Below are positions 1 to 8,004 of a stretch of 64,000 nucleotides of DNA, in pieces. The notes under the pieces are model-generated. The model saw only the letters and a list, made by a program, of their open reading frames with translations, was not told the DNA's origin and searched no databases. The DNA is from JAXGXT01 sp040772665. GTDB lineage: Bacteria; Bacillota; Clostridia; Lachnospirales; Anaerotignaceae. A program made the translations under genes and the position numbers. Numbering within the stretch: the stretch's first letter is position 1; every line of letters starts with the position of its first letter. Location of the stretch: assembly GCA_040772665.1 (NCBI GenBank), contig JAXGXT010000008.1:1-64000 (forward strand), given 5' to 3'.

Positions 1-15
1 GTGACACGATTTGTT

Positions 16-44
16 ATTCTATACTGTTGCAAACCGTTTGTCAA
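16..44 (-). promoter_or_regulatory. Strong sigma-A promoter P2 (rRNA-operon type)
   Basis: Minus strand: -35 TTGACA (44-39), 17-bp spacer, -10 TAGAAT (21-16), then TCGTGTCAC, the same initial sequence as P1. It lies about 95 bp downstream of P1 and also fires out of the window to the left. Confidence 0.75.
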
Positions 45-111
45 GAACTTTTTTATCTTTTCGTTTCACCCCCGTTTGATGCTTGTTACTTCTTGGGTGA
101 CACGAATATTC

Positions 112-139
112 ATTATATAGATTTATGAAAAAATGTCAA
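112..139 (-). promoter_or_regulatory. Strong sigma-A promoter P1 (rRNA-operon type) reading off the left edge
   Basis: On the minus strand there is a perfect -35 TTGACA (139-134) and a perfect -10 TATAAT (117-112) with a 16-bp spacer. The motif TCGTGTCAC follows just downstream, and the same motif follows the second promoter at 44-16. Two near-consensus promoters in tandem with identical initiation regions are typical of clostridial rRNA operons. The transcribed gene lies outside the window, so the rRNA assignment is inference. Confidence 0.75.
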
Positions 140-203
140 TAGATTTTTTAAAAGTTTTTAAAATATTTTTTTATCTAAAAATCCTTACCTTTATATATAA
201 CAA

Positions 204-245
204 AAATAAGCCTTTAACACATTAAGCTGTATTAAAGGCTTATTT
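204..245. terminator. Bidirectional intrinsic terminator
   Basis: A 14-bp perfect stem (AAATAAGCCTTTAA, 204-217, with its complement at 232-245) has T-rich sequence on the right side and A-rich sequence on the left. It lies downstream of the minus-strand SASP-like gene and separates it from the rRNA-type promoters. Confidence 0.7.
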
Positions 246-319
246 TCTTTTTAAACTTATTTCATTTTAATATAACAAAATCCTAATTGCTCTTTAAACT
301 AAAATAAATTATATATTTC

Positions 320-463
320 TTAATTGCACTTGTTTGAAGACTTTTGAGTTTTTGAATTATTGCTCTTGTTTTGTTTTTCAGTATTAAGATTATATTCCTG
401 AGCAAATTCTGTTCTGTTGTTATTTTTCTCAGTTCTGTTTGAGTTCTTTTCTTTCTTGTCCAT
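320..463 (-). CDS. Small hydrophilic protein, gamma-type small acid-soluble spore protein-like
   Basis: This 47-residue reading frame starts at ATG 463 with the ribosome site AAGGGGTG at normal spacing. The product is almost entirely Lys, Asn, Glu, Gln, Ser and Thr, and it contains TEFAQEYN followed by KQNKSNN. In gamma-type SASPs (SspE) the repeated unit has the form EFASETN...KQN, so the match covers one such repeat. Gamma SASPs serve as an amino-acid store in the spore and do not coat DNA. Only one repeat is present, so assignment to the family is plausible but not certain. A terminator follows at 204-245. Confidence 0.5.
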   Translation of the reverse strand: MDKKEKNSNRTEKNNNRTEFAQEYNLNTEKQNKSNNSKTQKSSNKCN

Positions 464-541
464 TTTCAGCACCCCTTAATAAATTATTTGCAAACTGATT
501 TTTGTCTGCAACATTATTATTAATAAAAAGAAAAAAAATAT

Positions 542-823
542 TCATTCTAAGTCTTGGACATAAATAGGAATAATAATTTCTTGACCAACTTTTATTTTAT
601 CACTTTTCATATTGTTAAATTTTTTAATTTCTAAAACATAATTATTAGTAGAAATGTCTTCAATTTTATACTTTTCTGCAATTTCCCATAAAGTATCACC
701 TTTTACAATATCCACTGATTTATAGTAAACATTTCCGTTCCATTTTCCGGTGCTGCCGAAAGAAATTTTAGCACCAACCGAGAGTATCATTACAGTAACC
801 ATAACAAAAACATACTTTCTCAT
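542..823 (-). CDS. LysM-domain protein, YneA-like SOS cell-division suppressor candidate
   Basis: The 93-residue product starts at ATG 823 (ribosome site GGGAG); an upstream in-frame GTG at 832 overlaps that site and is less likely. It has an N-terminal hydrophobic segment (about 4-22) that would export or anchor it. A LysM peptidoglycan-binding domain follows (about 37-87, with DIVKGDTLWEIAEKY and the closing VGQEIIIP). In Bacillus subtilis the LysM protein YneA is encoded divergently from lexA and delays division during the SOS response. Arrangement, size and domain order match here, and LexA boxes sit in its promoter. Function is inferred from this synteny. Confidence 0.75.
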   Translation of the reverse strand: MRKYVFVMVTVMILSVGAKISFGSTGKWNGNVYYKSVDIVKGDTLWEIAEKYKIEDISTNNYVLEIKKFNNMKSDKIKVGQEIIIPIYVQDLE

Positions 824-837
824 AATCAGCACTCCCT

Positions 838-851
838 CAAACGTTCGTTCT
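838..851. promoter_or_regulatory. LexA box 1
   Basis: CAAAC-GTTC-GTTCT resembles the Gram-positive LexA operator CGAAC-N4-GTTCG with one change in each half. It lies just downstream of the -10 of the LysM gene. Confidence 0.55.
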
Positions 852-864
852 TAATATTAATTAG

Positions 865-893
865 AATATACACAAACGCACGTTCATTGTCAA
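865..893 (-). promoter_or_regulatory. Promoter of the LysM gene
   Basis: Minus strand: -35 TTGACA (893-888), 17-bp spacer, -10 TATATT (870-865). The LexA box at 873-886 fills the spacer, so bound LexA would block RNA polymerase. Confidence 0.75.
873..886. promoter_or_regulatory. LexA box 2
   Basis: CAAAC-GCAC-GTTCA is a near-match to CGAAC-N4-GTTCG placed between the -35 and -10 of the LysM gene promoter. Confidence 0.7.
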
Positions 894-912
894 GTAGAAT
901 TTTAATTATTTT

Positions 913-926
913 CGAACACAGGTTTG
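913..926. promoter_or_regulatory. LexA box 3
   Basis: CGAAC-ACAG-GTTTG is the best match of the three. It overlaps the -35 element of lexA by three bases, which implies autorepression. Confidence 0.8.
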
Positions 927-952
927 AACTTTTTTAAAAACTATGCTATACT
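924..952 (+). promoter_or_regulatory. lexA promoter
   Basis: -35 TTGAAC (924-929), 17-bp spacer, -10 TATACT (947-952). Transcription would start near 959, about 45 nt upstream of the lexA ATG. Confidence 0.8.
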
Positions 953-1003
953 TTTTATTAACAAACCAACTTTTGTAAAATACTATTATTTTGAGGTGAT
1001 AAA

Positions 1004-1621
1004 ATGTCTGATTTGTCAGCAAAACAACAGCAAATCCTTGACTATCTTAAAAGCGAAGTTCGTGACAAAGGCTATCCTCCTTCCGTCCGTGAAATATGTG
1101 AAGCAGTAAATCTTAAATCTACATCAACAGTTCATGGCCACCTTGAACGTCTTGAAAAAAAAGGATACATAAGGCGAGATCCAACAAAACCTCGTGCCAT
1201 TGAAATTTTCGGAGAAAACCCAAGATATGATTCCTCTCAGGAGCTTGTTAATGTTCCTATTTTGGGAACAATAACTGCAGGCTCTCCTATTTTAGCTGTA
1301 GAAAATATTGAGGATACTTTCCCCATTCCTGTAAATTATATTAACAACGATGATGTTTTTATGCTTCGTGTTAAAGGAGAAAGTATGATTGGAGCAGGAA
1401 TTTTTGATAAAGACCTTATTCTTGTCCGTCAACAGCCTACAGCCAATAACGGAGATATAGTAGTTGCCCTTATAGAAGACTATGCAACTGTTAAAAGTTT
1501 TTATAGAGAAAACGGCCATATAAGGCTGCAGCCTCAAAACAGCAGCATGTCCCCAATAATCGTAGAAAACTGCATTATTCTCGGCAAGGTTATAGGCCTT
1601 TTCAGAAAATTTAATTGCTAA
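1004..1621 (+). CDS. lexA: LexA SOS repressor
   Basis: This 205-residue transcriptional repressor of the SOS regulon is inactivated by RecA-stimulated self-cleavage. The N-terminal winged helix-turn-helix (1-65) contains YPPSVREI and STVHGHLERL. The cleavage site is Ala92-Gly93 (TAGSP). The serine-lysine dyad is Ser127 (GESM) and Lys164 (ATVK). All expected catalytic residues are present and the length is normal for the family. The start ATG follows GAGGTGAT. LexA boxes upstream suggest that it controls itself and the divergent LysM gene. Confidence 0.97.
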   Translation: MSDLSAKQQQILDYLKSEVRDKGYPPSVREICEAVNLKSTSTVHGHLERLEKKGYIRRDPTKPRAIEIFGENPRYDSSQELVNVPILGTITAGSPILAVENIEDTFPIPVNYINNDDVFMLRVKGESMIGAGIFDKDLILVRQQPTANNGDIVVALIEDYATVKSFYRENGHIRLQPQNSSMSPIIVENCIILGKVIGLFRKFNC

Positions 1622-1645
1622 AATAACTTGCTTAGGAGGATTTTA

Positions 1646-3595
1646 ATGCACGGAATAATCAGAACAGCTGCGGCAGTGCCCAAGCTAAAAGTTGCCGATT
1701 GTATTTATAACACAGAAGAAATACTTAAAACCATAAAAAATGCAGAAATGGAAAAGGTGCAAATAATATGTTTTCCTCAGCTTTCCATAACAGGCTATTC
1801 ATGTGAAGATTTATTTTTCCAAAGGCCTCTTTTGAAAGCTGCGGAAAATTCTTTGTCTGAAATACTTGAAAAAACGAGGAAAATAGATATGGTTTTAGCC
1901 TTAGGGCTTCCTATATTTTTAGAAAATGCCGTTTTCAATTGTGCAGTTGTTGCCCATAAAGGGAAAATACTTGGTGTTATTCCTAAAACACAAAACGCAA
2001 ACCATGAAGAACTTTGTGAAAAAAGATGGTTTGCGTCAGCTTTGACTGCTGTTTCATCAGAGATAAAAATTTGTAACCAAGTTGCCCCCATTGATAAAAA
2101 CATTATCTTTAAATGTGAAAAAATGCCTGAACTTTCAATAGGAGTTGAAATCGGAGGAAATCTTTGGAATCCTATACCTCAAAGCAGCCTTCTTGCAATT
2201 TCAGGCGCAACCCTTATTTTAAATCTTGCTTCAAACAACGAAATTGCCGCAAAGCATGAATATAGAAAAAATGCAATTCTGCACAAAGCGGCCTCGGCGG
2301 CCTGTGCATATATTTATGCATCAAGCGGCATAGGAGAATCAACCCAGAATACGGTTTTCGGCGGTTATGGCATGATTTGTGAAAAAGGCCGCAGCCTATC
2401 GGAAACCGAAAGATTTGTAAATGACGGCCAGCTTATAATTTCCGATATAGATTTAGAAATGCTAACCGGCGACAGAATGAAAAACACTTCCTTTTCAGCA
2501 GAATTTATTAATAAAGATGATTTTAAAAAAGTTTATTTTGATATGACAGAAAAAGAATTTCCAACTCTGAAAAGAAAAATAAACCCATGCCCCTTTATTC
2601 CTGAAGATAATCACGTTAAAAATCAACGCTGCAGTGATATTTTCAACATACAAGTAACAGCTCTTGCCAAAAGGTTTGAGCATACAAAAGCGCAGTCTTT
2701 GGTTATTGGAATTTCAGGCGGCCTTGATTCAACTCTTGCACTTCTTGTTTGTGTTAAAGCATGCGATTTCTTAGGTCTTCAAAGAAAAACAGTAATAGGT
2801 ATAACAATGCCCGGCTTTGGAACAACCGACAGAACTTATAATAATGCTGTTTCTTTAATGAAAGCTCTTGGAATAACAATAAAAGAAATTTCTATAAAAG
2901 AAGCCTGTATACAGCATTTTAAAGATATAGGCCATGATGTTAATAACCATAATGTAACATATGAGAATGCACAGGCAAGAGAGCGCACACAGATTTTAAT
3001 GGATATTGCAAATATGGAAAACGGGCTTGTAGTCGGAACAGGAGATTTGTCTGAATTGGCTTTAGGCTGGGCAACTTATAACGGAGATCACATGTCAATG
3101 TATGGTGTAAATTCAGGTGTGCCTAAAACCCTTGTAAAAGTTCTGACTGAATATGTGGCAAATTCCCAACTTCTTGATAAAAGCTGTAAGGACATACTTT
3201 TTGATGTTATTGACACTCCCGTAAGCCCTGAACTTCTTCCGCCGAATGAAAAAGGTGAAATTAATCAAAAAACCGAAGATATTGTTGGCCCTTATGAACT
3301 GCATGATTTTTTTCTTTACTATGCGGTAAGGTTTGGGTTTTCTCCTTCTAAAATTTTGTTTCTTGCAAAAAATGCTTTTGAATATGTTTACAGTGAAAAA
3401 ACTATACTTCAGTGGTTAAAAAACTTCTATGCAAGATTTTTTAATAACCAGTTTAAACGTTCATGTCTGCCCGACGGGCCAAAGGTAGGAACTGTAAGCC
3501 TTTCGCCAAAAACAGATTGGCACATGGCAAGTGATGCCAAAGCCAGTGTATGGCTAAAGGAAATAGAAGAACTTGAGGAATCTTTAAATAAATAA
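1646..3595 (+). CDS. nadE: NAD+ synthetase, two-domain form with degenerate glutaminase site
   Basis: The 649-residue product ends the NAD pathway by amidating deamido-NAD. The start is ATG 1646, preceded by AGGAGG; an earlier in-frame TTG at 1628 lies upstream of that site. Residues 1-275 form a nitrilase-like glutaminase domain and the C-terminal half is an NH3-dependent synthetase with the P-loop SGGLDS (357-362). In the nitrilase domain the catalytic Glu is Gln45 (FPQLSITGY), the Lys is kept (Lys114, IPKT), and the nucleophilic Cys of the usual GVEICEDLW motif is Gly170 (GVEIGGNLW). Glutamine hydrolysis is therefore probably lost, and free ammonia would be the nitrogen donor. It begins 24 bp after lexA and is probably cotranscribed. 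Confidence 0.93.
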   Translation: MHGIIRTAAAVPKLKVADCIYNTEEILKTIKNAEMEKVQIICFPQLSITGYSCEDLFFQRPLLKAAENSLSEILEKTRKIDMVLALGLPIFLENAVFNCAVVAHKGKILGVIPKTQNANHEELCEKRWFASALTAVSSEIKICNQVAPIDKNIIFKCEKMPELSIGVEIGGNLWNPIPQSSLLAISGATLILNLASNNEIAAKHEYRKNAILHKAASAACAYIYASSGIGESTQNTVFGGYGMICEKGRSLSETERFVNDGQLIISDIDLEMLTGDRMKNTSFSAEFINKDDFKKVYFDMTEKEFPTLKRKINPCPFIPEDNHVKNQRCSDIFNIQVTALAKRFEHTKAQSLVIGISGGLDSTLALLVCVKACDFLGLQRKTVIGITMPGFGTTDRTYNNAVSLMKALGITIKEISIKEACIQHFKDIGHDVNNHNVTYENAQARERTQILMDIANMENGLVVGTGDLSELALGWATYNGDHMSMYGVNSGVPKTLVKVLTEYVANSQLLDKSCKDILFDVIDTPVSPELLPPNEKGEINQKTEDIVGPYELHDFFLYYAVRFGFSPSKILFLAKNAFEYVYSEKTILQWLKNFYARFFNNQFKRSCLPDGPKVGTVSLSPKTDWHMASDAKASVWLKEIEELEESLNK

Positions 3596-3600
3596 ATTAA

Positions 3601-3656
3601 TATGTGCTTTTTCAAGGGGTATCTTCAACTTGGAATATCCCTTTGTTAAGCACATA
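3601..3656 (+). other. Long hairpin between nadE and the DUF975 gene
   Basis: The outer stem is TATGTGCTT (3601-3609) with AAGCACATA (3648-3656), and an inner stem pairs AAGGG with CCCTT. No U-tract follows, so it is not a standard terminator. It could be an RNA stability element or an attenuating structure within a nadE-DUF975 transcript. Confidence 0.45.
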
Positions 3657-3679
3657 TATACTGTTAAGGGGATGTTATA

Positions 3680-4519
3680 ATGTGGGATAGATGTAAACTT
3701 AAAGAAATGGGGAAACAAAACTTTAAAAAATCTTATTTAGCGGCTTTTGTTGTTTCTTTAATTTTTATGCTTGTAAGCGGCGGTATAGGCGGCGGAAGAT
3801 CAAATAGCACAAACGGCCATAATAATCTTTATGAAACAAATACAATTTTAGATAAGGCTGAACCAATGGTATCCGCCATGTCAGGCTCTTTTGAAAGCCT
3901 TTCCATGGGTAAAGCCATAATGCATTCAATAGACGGAGTTTTTAAAAACAGTTTTTTTCTTGCTGTAGTTTCAATCTCTGTTATAATCACCATATCCGTT
4001 GTTCTTTTTTTAAGACTGCCCATGGAGGTTGGAAAAAACAGATTTTTTATGGAAAACATTAATGAAAAACCTCAAATATCCACAATTCTTTATTCATATA
4101 AAGAAGGACGTCTTAAAAACACTGTTTGGACTATGGCCTTTAGAGATGTTTTTATATTGCTTTGGACTTTTCTTTTAATAATACCTGGAATTGTTAAAGG
4201 CTTTGAATATTTTGCGGTTCCATACATACTTGCTGAAAACCCAAATCTTCCAAGACAAAGGGTTTTTGATTTAAGCAAAGAAATGACAAAAGGACACAAA
4301 ATGGATTTATTTATATTAAACCTTTCCTTTATTGGCTGGTTCATATTAAATGCTGTAACATTTAATCTTTCAGCCCTCTTTTATGTAAATCCATATCTCA
4401 ATGCAACCTTGGCACAAGCCTATGAATTCCTTAGGCAAAAAGCCCTTTATAACAATTTTGCAGATATTTCAGAGCTTCCTGGTTTTTTAGAGCAGAACAA
4501 TAATTTGTTTTTCTCTTAA
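3680..4519 (+). CDS. DUF975 family integral membrane protein
   Basis: This 279-residue membrane protein has a short basic N-terminus and about four to five hydrophobic segments (about 20-40, 92-115, 150-175, 210-245). It carries the features of DUF975: a Gly-rich loop after the first helix, and the LP-rich segment FAVPYILAENPNLPRQRVFDLS followed by MTKGHKMDLFIL. The family has no established biochemical role. ATG 3680 follows AAGGGGATG. A terminator lies just downstream. Confidence 0.75.
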   Translation: MWDRCKLKEMGKQNFKKSYLAAFVVSLIFMLVSGGIGGGRSNSTNGHNNLYETNTILDKAEPMVSAMSGSFESLSMGKAIMHSIDGVFKNSFFLAVVSISVIITISVVLFLRLPMEVGKNRFFMENINEKPQISTILYSYKEGRLKNTVWTMAFRDVFILLWTFLLIIPGIVKGFEYFAVPYILAENPNLPRQRVFDLSKEMTKGHKMDLFILNLSFIGWFILNAVTFNLSALFYVNPYLNATLAQAYEFLRQKALYNNFADISELPGFLEQNNNLFFS

Positions 4520-4538
4520 ACCTTATTCACAACAAATA

Positions 4539-4579
4539 GAAAAAGGTCGATTTTGTCAATGACAATACGGCCTTTTTTT
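4539..4579 (+). terminator. Intrinsic terminator after the DUF975 gene
   Basis: A-rich stem base, GGTCG pairing with CGGCC, an inner TTGTC/GACAA stem, and a run of eight T. Confidence 0.85.
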
Positions 4580-4900
4580 TAGTGGTTTTCAAAGTCTTTT
4601 TAAGATTTGTTTGAACACTTAAAATCTATAAACTTCTAAAACTCATCAATTAACTCAAAATATACGGCCCTTCCCTTCTAATCAAACTTTTTTAAAACTA
4701 ATTCATAAAGTTACTTTTTTTGCTTATTAATTCAAATCTTTTCAAAAAGCCAATTAATTTGTAAATTACGCCAATAAAAATAGTTAAAGCTTTAATTTTA
4801 TCAACTTTTTAATTGTAAATTTTAACTTTTTTCGTTATTATATAAGTATATAAAAACTTTCTTATAAACATATTAAAGACAGAAGAAAAGAGAGGCCACA
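4580..4900. other. AT-rich intergenic region
   Basis: About 320 bp of very AT-rich sequence with no convincing reading frame. The last 60 bp, with TATATAAG-like sequence near 4845, probably holds the promoter of the following GGDEF/EAL gene, but no clear -35 is visible. Confidence 0.4.
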
Positions 4901-6262
4901 ATGAACAGAAAAAGAAAAATTAAAATTATAGACTGGAAAATATATGTCTTTCCCATAAGTGTAATAACCATATTTTTTATTGCTATTGTATACTCGTTAA
5001 TAAGTCTTACAAATGCCTTTTTTATAAATCGTATGATGGAAAACTCAAACAGACTTGCAAATAACCATATGGCTTCATTAACAAACTCAATCAATGCCAC
5101 AAAGGCTATCGACGAGCTTTTAGATGAAAAGCTTTTTACGGCCTTAGACAATCTTTCTTCAAACCGTGACAATTTAAGCAATGACTATTTAGCTTCTGCC
5201 GCAAAAAGGTTAAAGGTGGATAAAATATATTGGTACAACTCAATGGGTAAAGTTATTTATACTTCTGATGATTTTTCAGGCTGGCAGGCAGTTGAAGGCT
5301 ATCCCATATATGATTTTATGCAAAGCGGAAAAGACTTGCTTATAGAGCCAATCCGTGAAGATTCAGCCGCAAAACTATATATGAAATATGCCCAGATGAA
5401 AACAAAAGATGAAGAGTATATTCAAATAGGAATTTTGGCAGACAACATCTATGAAATGACAAAAGACTTTGCTCCTGAAAAACTTATGGAACTGCTTATA
5501 GATGAAAAGGATATTCTACACGCTCATTTTCTTGATAACAACAATAATATAACATATTGCAGCGGATCCCACGAAGATGAATACCACACATTAAACGATG
5601 AAGAAAAAAGACATATCAGTAACAATAAGCCCTTTTATTCTAAACTCATATATAACGGGGAAGAGATTTATGAAACTCTCATGCCCATATATGTAGACAA
5701 TATAAAAACTGGTACATTGGCACTTTATTATTCTTTTAAAAGCACAAATATGCTAATAAAAAATCTTTCTTTAATTATTACAATCTTTTTGTCTTTAATT
5801 TTTGTTACATATGGAATTATGACAATTTCAATAATAAGAAAAAATAAAAAAATAGAAAAACTTGCATACTATGATTTAGAAACTTCTGCATTTAATAAAA
5901 ATTATCTTTTGGAACTTTTAAAATTACATTCTCATAGTGAAGAAAGAAATAACGATATTTTATGCATTGTTAAATTCGGCAATCTTCATCTTATAAAACT
6001 TATTTTCGGACATGATGCTTTAAGCGATTTATTATTAATAACCTCAGATAAATTAAGAACCCTTCATCTTGGCGAATACGAGCTTTTTAGATATTCGGAA
6101 GAAGTTTTTATTATATATATATAACAATATAATAAAAGCCTGATGGAAGCGGGAGAAAAGATTTTAAGAGCTTTAAAAGAAAATTCTGAAAGTATAGAGA
6201 TTGAAAAACTAATGTCAAAAAAGGTTGGAATACTTAAGCTTAATGACAAGCCTGAAAAAATC
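4901..6262 (+). pseudogene. Broken GGDEF/EAL sensor gene, 5' part (sensor plus degenerate GGDEF)
   Basis: ATG 4901 opens a 407-codon frame. It encodes an N-terminal membrane helix (about 16-38), an extracytoplasmic sensor region (about 40-285), a second helix (about 287-312) and the start of a GGDEF-like domain. The frame ends at TAA 6122. The same frame continues coding without another stop (QYNKSLMEAGEKILRAL and onward) to the insertion element at 6263. The signature GGDEF is replaced by YSEEV (FRYSEEVFII), so this domain was already unable to make c-di-GMP. Joined to the segment from 8948, the frame reads through P-E-K-I/N-D-I-L into the EAL domain. The gene therefore has two lesions: an in-frame nonsense codon and an IS insertion. 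Confidence 0.85.
6257..6262. repeat. Target-site duplication, left copy
   Basis: AAAATC immediately precedes the left end (TGATTATT) of the IS21 element and is repeated at 8942-8947. One further A on each side makes 7 bp possible. Confidence 0.8.
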
Positions 6263-6282
6263 TGATTATTTCACAGAATAGG

Positions 6283-6330
6283 GTCCACCTATACGCCTTT
6301 CAAGTCCACTAATAATTGTAATAAGTCCAC
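6283..6330 (+). repeat. Left-end transposase-binding repeats of the IS21 element
   Basis: GTCCAC occurs at 6283, 6304 and 6325, exactly 21 bp apart, which is two helical turns and puts the sites on one face of the DNA. Repeated subterminal sites are known for IS21 (IstA-binding sites); the binding itself is inferred. Confidence 0.7.
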
Positions 6331-6438
6331 CTGTTAATTAAATACATCAATTCACACAATAGTTCCGCTTACATAAATCTTTCTGTACAATTAAAAGGTA
6401 GCAATAGCTACTAAATTTACAGAAAGGGGGCCAATATT

Positions 6439-8004
6439 ATGGCCAAGAAAATCAAAGTAAAGCTCATTCTTGAGTTAAGAGCAGCCAATATGTCTAGAAA
6501 TTTAATAGCTAAGACTAGATGTATGGCTAAGGACTCTGTTAGCGATGTTATTCACATTGCTGACAAACTAGGTATAACCTTTGAAGACGTAAAGGATAAG
6601 TCAGAGGAGGAAGTTTACCGCATTTTTTATCCTGATAAATTTGCAGTAGAATACCTATACAAGGACCCAGATTATGAGTATGTTCACAAAGAATTAAAAA
6701 AAGTAGGAGTAACCCTTAAACTACTTTGGCAGGAGTACTGTGATAAAGCTAATAGCCTAAATGACATACCCATGGGATATACAAAATTCTGTGAAGGATA
6801 TGGAAGTTATACAATCTCCAACAAACTAACAAATCATTTAAATCATAAACCAGGTGTAGTTACAGAAGTTGATTGGTCTGGTCCAACAATGGAATTAGTA
6901 GATACTTCTACAGGAGAAATTATTAAAGTATATCTTTTTGTAGCTACCCTTCCATACAGCCAATATACCTATGTAGAGCCGTGCCTAGATATGAAACAAG
7001 ACACTTGGCTTAGATGCCACATTAATATGTTTGAGTACTTTGGTGGAGTAACTATACGCACTGTCTGTGATAATCTAAAAACAGGAGTTATTAGACATCC
7101 TAAAGAAGGGGATATAGTTTTAAATCAAAACTATGAAGCCTTAGGATCTCACTATATGACAGCAATCATGCCAACGGGAGTTAAAAAACCAAAACAAAAA
7201 GCATCCGTTGAAGGCACCGTTGGGAAAATAGCTACAGCAATAATAGCTAAGCTAAGAAACAAGACATATTATTCGTTTCAGGATCTAAAAAATGATGTAA
7301 ACAGGGAATTATCAAACTTTAATGAAAATCCCTTTCAAAAGCGTAATGGGAGTCGAAAGGAAATCTTTGAGGAAGAGAGAAAATTCCTTCGAGAACTTCC
7401 AGATATACCATATGAAATAGCAGAATGGATATACAAAAGAAAGGTAAATCCAGACTTTCACATAGTATATGATAAAAATAGATACTCATGCCCTTATCAA
7501 TATGTTGGGAAATATGCTGATTTGAAAATTACCGATAGAACTTTAGAAATTTACATCTCTAAAGAGAGAGTATCTACTCACACCAAATATCCTGACTATA
7601 TAGAAGACAAATATTCAACACATCCAGAAGATATGCCAGAACAATTTCTACAACCAGAGAAAGATGATGTAGCCATACGAAGATGGGCATATTCCATAGG
7701 TAACAATACACTAGAAGTTATTGAGCGTATATTTGCAGGTGTAAAGATAAAAGAACAGGGCTACAATCCTTCCCTGTCCGTTTTACGATTAAGTAATGCA
7801 TATTCAGAAGCCCGTCTAGAAAAAGCTTGTGAATATGCCTTAACCAAAATAAAAACTCCTCGTTATCAACATCTTAAATCTATTTTATCATCTAATCAAG
7901 ACCAAATTTATCTTGAGAATAAAAAGGCTTCTGTAAATCCAATAAAGAACATTGGTGGATATGTCCGTGGTTCTGAATATTATGGAGGTCAAGGTAATGA
8001 TTAA
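6439..8004 (+). CDS. istA: IS21-family transposase IstA
   Basis: The 521-residue DDE transposase catalyses strand transfer of the element. The N-terminal region (1-50) has a helix-turn-helix-like segment. The catalytic core shows Asp145 (EVDWSG), Asp211 (VCDNLKTG) and Glu258 (KASVEGTVG), so the DDE triad is complete. The C-terminal part (about 340-450) matches the beta-barrel typical of the family. ATG 6439 follows GAAAGGGGG. The stop overlaps the istB start by 8 bp, which is the usual translational coupling. Confidence 0.95.
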   Translation: MAKKIKVKLILELRAANMSRNLIAKTRCMAKDSVSDVIHIADKLGITFEDVKDKSEEEVYRIFYPDKFAVEYLYKDPDYEYVHKELKKVGVTLKLLWQEYCDKANSLNDIPMGYTKFCEGYGSYTISNKLTNHLNHKPGVVTEVDWSGPTMELVDTSTGEIIKVYLFVATLPYSQYTYVEPCLDMKQDTWLRCHINMFEYFGGVTIRTVCDNLKTGVIRHPKEGDIVLNQNYEALGSHYMTAIMPTGVKKPKQKASVEGTVGKIATAIIAKLRNKTYYSFQDLKNDVNRELSNFNENPFQKRNGSRKEIFEEERKFLRELPDIPYEIAEWIYKRKVNPDFHIVYDKNRYSCPYQYVGKYADLKITDRTLEIYISKERVSTHTKYPDYIEDKYSTHPEDMPEQFLQPEKDDVAIRRWAYSIGNNTLEVIERIFAGVKIKEQGYNPSLSVLRLSNAYSEARLEKACEYALTKIKTPRYQHLKSILSSNQDQIYLENKKASVNPIKNIGGYVRGSEYYGGQGND

